Assembly (NCBI GenBank): GCA_001949185.1
Contig: BDGG01000004.1
Location: forward strand, 3,293,267-3,357,266
DNA from: Ramazzottius varieornatus
Lineage: Eukaryota; Tardigrada; Eutardigrada; Parachela; Ramazzottiidae
Direction: 5' to 3'
DNA length: 64,000 nucleotides
The position numbers and the translations under genes are program-made. Below, one piece after another: positions 59,791 to 64,000 of the stretch (its first letter is position 1; each line of letters begins with the position of its first letter). The notes under the pieces are model-generated. The model was given only the letters and a program-made list of their open reading frames with translations. It was not told the DNA's origin and ran no database searches.

Positions 59791-61835
59791 TCACTGCAGT
59801 AGTATCACTGAGGCGGGGAGTTCTTCGGCAGCTCCTGCAGGTTCCTCGCTTTTCTGATCACGAAGCTGCTTGTAGTTATCAAACATGGTCGTAGCAAACT
59901 GCGCAAAGAGCCTCTCAACATAGTTCTTTCCGAAAGCATTCCAGCCTTCGAGGAACCCAATGTGACCGCCGTGAGACGTGACCACTATGCACAAGTTAGG
60001 GTTCTCGGAAGCTTCCTTCTTCGGAATTCCTACAAGAAAATTGCACTGCTCAATTTCACATCGAGCTCAACGGTAAGAAATCCAAGGAACGTGCCTTCGT
60101 AAGGAGAGAACACATCATCAGCAGCATTCAAAGCCAGCACCGGTGTCTTGATGTGACCGACTTTGGTATGTAATGTGGCGCTTGCATAATAGGCATTAAC
60201 GTCAGTATATCCAAACATTTTTGCCGTATACTTATCATCGAAATCCCGGATGGTTTTCACGTTGTCTAACTGCGTTATGTCGAACACCGGTCGGAGGATT
60301 TCCGCATTGCTATAATCAAAAGCTCTCGATACAGGTACGCAAGAGCCATGGATGATTTGTCCAAGTTTCTGATCCGAATATACCGGTTAACATTCTTGCA
60401 CAGATCCCTGGCTAGAATTCGGTTGAACAAATACCAGTTGACTGGCTGTTCCAAGACTTCGGACGCCAATACGATGTTCCAGGGAGCTGAAATCCATGGA
60501 GATGTGGTAAATGATGTGGTCGTCATATACCTTGTTATGCTAGTACGTCAAAACAAACCTGAAACCACCATAGCGCCGATCAAGCCAGTTTCGGTGCTCT
60601 TCTTTCCACAGTCGGCTATGTAGTTCGTTATAAGAACTCTGAAAAACACTCAGAGGTTCGTAGGAAACAGTACAAAGTTTACTACGATATGCGTAATTAC
60701 CCGCCCAACGAGATTCCGATAGCCAAGACAGGAACTTCCGGGTATTTCGCGCGGATGTGTTGAACAACGTTGGCGATGTCCGTCGTGTCCGCGGCGCAGT
60801 ATGTCTTAGGTGTCTGTAAAAAATCCGAGCTGTAAAAACTAAATGCGTCGTAAGTGACAGCTGAAATTCAACAAGAACAAAAAACCACCTTTAGAGATCC
60901 AGCACAGCCTCGATAGTTCAGTACCACCGCCCTGCAACAACATTGTCAGCGCGTACAGTTTCTTATTTCCTCTGCTAAGTGAGCCTTCTGCAGACCTAGA
61001 TACCAGAAAAAGAGGTAAAACAACTCACGTGTAACCATATTCCTGCGCAGTTTGTGCAAGCCCTTGAATGTAGTTCCGCGAACTGTCTCCGGTCAAACCA
61101 GGAAGAATTAAAACGACTCCGCTTGGTCGCTGCGCTGAACCTGAACTGCCAGTCTCAGCAGGAGCAACTACGGCGTCCGTAAATGGCTCGGAAGCATCGA
61201 CATCCACCTGAACCGGAATGTGGGCTGTTTCTGCCACTTCAGAAGCTGATTCTACGGGCGTGTCAGATGCTGGTTCTACGAGCGCGTCAGAAACAGTCGC
61301 AATGTCCGCCGTAGGCGAGGGCGCGGTACTAATCACACGGCTAGTAAGTTTCGGGGCGCTTTCCGGATTTAGCCAGTCCAGTATCACTTCGCCACCGTCC
61401 GCGCATGCATATGCTTCTCTGCAAAAGTGATCTTCTGAATCAACACTGCCTGCAGGACCTTAGGGACAAAGGAACAGCCGATTCTCACCTTAAATAAAGG
61501 TGCTTCAGGTGTCGATGGCGAGCGACAGCGGAAACGACAGTCATTATCCTGGTCTCGTGAAGGAATGGGATAGGAGCAAATCCTTCTTTCAGTGCCGGAC
61601 ATTTCAGCTGCAGTAAATCGTGAAACGGACCTGCACCGCCGAAGACTTCGGGTTTCTGGAAAAGAGTATACGTTGTTAGATAACACATGACCTGGACAGG
61701 CATTACTAGAGTAGTTTGCTGCAGATACGGAAGACTGTAAACAGCTTAACAATCACTTACGTTCCTGCAGTAAGTTTTGTAGTACCAATAATATACAGCG
61801 GCGGAGACTCCTGGGACAAGATAGTACAACGACAT
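59791..61835 (-). CDS. abhd3: Membrane-anchored alpha/beta hydrolase, ABHD1/ABHD3 type
   Basis: ABHD3 is a membrane phospholipase that removes medium-chain acyl groups from phosphatidylcholine; ABHD1 is close to it. Exons 61761-61835, 61489-61655, 61029-61418, 60889-60931, 60701-60813, 60559-60638, 60384-60486, 60095-60309 and 59791-60029 give 474 residues. A short N-terminal hydrophobic anchor (VPGVSAAVYYWYY) precedes KPEVFGG. Catalytic features: oxyanion LILPGLTG, nucleophile elbow GISLGG, Asp in NAADDVFSP and His in SHGGHIGFLEG. A Val/Ala/Glu/Thr-rich insert of about 70 residues sits between DWLNPES and the oxyanion loop, absent from human ABHD3. The intron 60030-60094 appears to start with GC instead of GT. 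ABHD1 versus ABHD3 is not resolved. Confidence 0.93.
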
Positions 61836-62261
61836 CTTGAAAAGGGAGGAGTACCGTTCTCCTGCTTCCGAACACGTAGGGTTTGTAACCACAGGAATGA
61901 AAGAGACCTGCAAAACTGGAACAGGAATGCAAACTTACGTAACTGGCCCGTGACGTCAGTTGAAATGCTATGTTATGTCATGTCAGAGTGCTGTCTCGAT
62001 TGATTGGGCTTGATTGACAGAGCTGTACAGTACGCACTTTGCGTTTTGTAACTGTTGTTTCAGTCAATCAGTCTTGGCCGACATCTTCCTTGGAGTTATG
62101 GGTGGTACGTCGACCTGGAAGAACGATTCAGAACTCCTCAACCCCGCTGGATGACACAGTGCTACTTCTGCAAACGGTTTCAGATAACTATCGTCTTCAG
62201 CTGCGTTCGAGGGAGCTTTGCTTCCCTCGCGGAGTAGGGCACCGTTGCTGCCATCTTCACC
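61836..62261. promoter_or_regulatory. Divergent intergenic region ABHD3 / SRRM1
   Basis: 426 bp between divergent start codons, expected to carry both promoters. A short plus-strand frame (62039-62353) runs over the SRRM1 start in another frame and is probably meaningless. Confidence 0.4.
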
Positions 62262-64000
62262 ATGGCCGACGCTGGATTTTTCAGGGTAACTATTCTCTGT
62301 TGAATGCCTTTCTGAGAACGATGGCTTACGGTGTCTTTGCAGGGAACGAATAGCGAACAGGATACAAGATTTTCCGACAAACAAAAGAAACTTTTGAAGT
62401 CGATGAAGTTTGCGGATGTTTTGGCGGAGAAGGTACGGCTGCAAAGGTGGCCATTGTGGCCTTGTTTTCGTAACGATGACTTCTATTTCTAATGCAATGC
62501 TGTGTTTTAGAGCATGTCAGAAAAGCTTATTTATAGGTGGACTTCAAGAAAGTCAAGTTGGATACTCTCAAACCATGGATTGCTGGCCGCGTCAATGAAT
62601 TACTGGGCTTGGAGGACGAAGTGGTCGTCGAATATGTCTTCCAGCAGCTGGAAGAATCGGTAAGTAACGATGGATGACTTTAACCAAACCTGTCTTTCGC
62701 TATGCCTCTACATAGAGTCCGTTGTTCTGCTGTAGAAGGTGGATCCCAGGATGATGCAAATTAACCTCACGGGATTCCTGAACGGGAAGAACGCAAGAGT
62801 GTTTATGGAAGAGTTGTGGGATCTGTTGGTGAGCGCCCAAAGCAACCCATCTGGAATTCCTACAAAGCTGTTAGAAGCGAAGAAGGTTGAGCTGAGGGAG
62901 CGGGAATTGGAACATGGCAGAGTTTCGGCAGCTATAAAGAAAACAAAGGACTCCATTGATCAGCTTACTCAGAAAACTATTGAGGACTCTCCTGCAGCGG
63001 CGCCAAAGTAATCCCGAATTTCATTTCAACTTTTCCAAATGTGAAAGTCTCTCGTAATCTTCTCGCTTACATATCGGTAGAAATATAAGCTTTATAAAAG
63101 CCTTGTTTCTTTCATTTCCATCACGAGAAAGAATTTTTTGTATTTGTAGAAACATTTTCTGAGTTCGTGATGTTTGTTGGTTGTAGGAACGACAGAGGAG
63201 GCGGAAATGACCAGAACGGCCGAAACAACCGAAGAGACAGCCCCATGATCAGACAGCAGGGTCGTTCACCACCCCGTCGGGATAGACCGCGATCTCCTCT
63301 TCGTTCATTCCGACGCAGTCCACCTAGGCGAGATGCTCGGAGAAGTGTGTCAAGAGAAAGAGACAACCAACCTCTCGCACGCAAACGTTCTCCTCCTCCA
63401 AGAACTGCTCGATCCCCACCATCGAGGGGACGCAAAGCTTCACCGTCACCTCCAGCAGCCAATAGACAAAGAAGCCCTGTCCGTGGGCAGAAAAATGCAA
63501 CTCGTAAGAGGTCTCCAAGCACTAGCCGCAGTCCTTCACCGAGAAACAACCGCCGTCCCTTGCCAAATCGAAGGAGCACTTCTCCCAGACAGAATAACCG
63601 AGCACCTCCACGTCGAAGCCCATCAGTGGACAAGAAAAGCCCACCGCGGAAACAACGTTCCCCCAGCTCATCCTCCAGTCGGTCTCGTTCTCCCGTTAGG
63701 AAGAATAATGACGCCAACAGCAAGAAAGAGTCGGTGGTCGATCGGCTGCGCAGTTTGGCACAAGGTGGTGGTGTTGGAAGCGAAAATGGTCAAGCCAGAC
63801 GGTAAGAGCCAGAGTACTGGCAGAGTATGAACAGATCGTGAAATGACAGCCAAAATGTTCTGTTTCAGAAGTCAGCCCGTATCTCAGCCGCCGCGGAGGC
63901 GAAGTAGCTCGCCAGTAACCTCGAAGCGGACGGCAAGGCGTTCATCTTCGTCATCTTTGCCTTCGCCACCAAGAGCGAAGAACAATCGACGTCGCAGTCC
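62262..64000 (+). CDS. srrm1: SRRM1 (SRm160) splicing coactivator, partial
   Basis: SRRM1 is a nuclear SR-related splicing coactivator linked to the exon junction complex. Exons 62262-62285, 62343-62432, 62537-62659, 62736-63007, 63187-63801 and 63869 to the window edge stay in frame, so the gene runs off the window. The N-terminus MADAGFFRGTNSEQDTRFSD and the PWI domain (FADVLAEKVDF, KPWIAGRVNELLG, DEVVVEYVFQQLE, MQINLTGFLNGKNARVFMEE) match SRRM1 closely. An RS-rich region with many RSPP, SPSP and RSRSP units follows. A 200-codon open frame on the opposite strand (63121-63723) is a mirror of this repetitive coding sequence. At least 418 codons are present. Confidence 0.96.

Noticed and set aside
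63121-63723. A 200-codon minus-strand open frame
   Set aside because: It is the mirror of the RS-repeat exon of SRRM1, giving an Arg/Leu/Gly-rich translation with no independent support.
1-64000. Prokaryotic systems such as operons, CRISPR arrays, phage or plasmid genes
   Set aside because: Genes are intron-rich with animal protein families throughout. No spaced direct-repeat array or bacterial-type gene order is visible.

Overview
This window is nuclear DNA from an animal. Almost every gene is broken into short exons by GT-AG introns, mostly 40-120 bp, and the products are animal or general eukaryotic proteins: a LIM-homeodomain factor, an HLX-type homeodomain factor, SIAH, a Hook-domain CCDC88 protein, condensin Cap-G and golgin-84. 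Gene density is about one per 3.2 kb, with moderate GC and several very small exons. This fits a compact invertebrate genome. A tardigrade is my best guess, but I see no diagnostic marker and other small-genome bilaterians fit too.

Layout, left to right: C-terminal exons of an unrecognised gene (-, 23-387); DHX34 RNA helicase (-, 1223-6371); TIMM21 (+, 6677-7880); SIAH E3 ligase (-, 8283-9924); CCDC88/Daple (+, 11242-22609); HLX-like homeobox (+, 23663-24602); MLH3 C-terminal half (-, 25341-27661); SERHL hydrolase (+, 28482-30051); mitochondrial release factor MTRF1L (-, 30273-31982); N-terminal part of condensin Cap-G (+, 32499-34970); SDR39U1 (+, 35154-36843); a four-TM CD20-like protein (+, 38773-39758); NEMF (-, 39806-43424); golgin-84 (+, 43771-46259); a secreted Tyr/Pro-rich protein (+, 46942-48846); VPS11 (+, 49363-53149); Arrowhead/LHX6/8-type LIM homeobox (+, to 57202); TMCO1 (-, 58220-59138); ABHD1/3-type lipase (-, 59791-61835); and SRRM1 (+, 62262 to the window end).

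Exons were joined by hand, using splice-site sequence, reading-frame phase and recalled family alignments. For nearly all genes the exon lengths sum to a multiple of three and the protein length is close to the family's. Three places stay unresolved: a phase mismatch near the 5' end of DHX34, the first coding exon of the LIM-homeobox gene, and the missing ends of MLH3 and Cap-G.

The genes are not an operon or a functional cluster. They are mostly housekeeping genes in alternating orientation, with several head-to-head pairs sharing 300-500 bp promoters and several tail-to-tail pairs, one with only 47 bp between stop codons. I found no clearly new multi-gene system. The most interesting points are an HLX-type homeodomain with a changed DNA-recognition helix (Y49, A50), an MLH3 that keeps the endonuclease half but shows no ATPase half, a Cap-G gene that stops after about 420 codons, small inverted-repeat elements, a P-loop encoded across two microexons, and a secreted protein with a duplicated motif.
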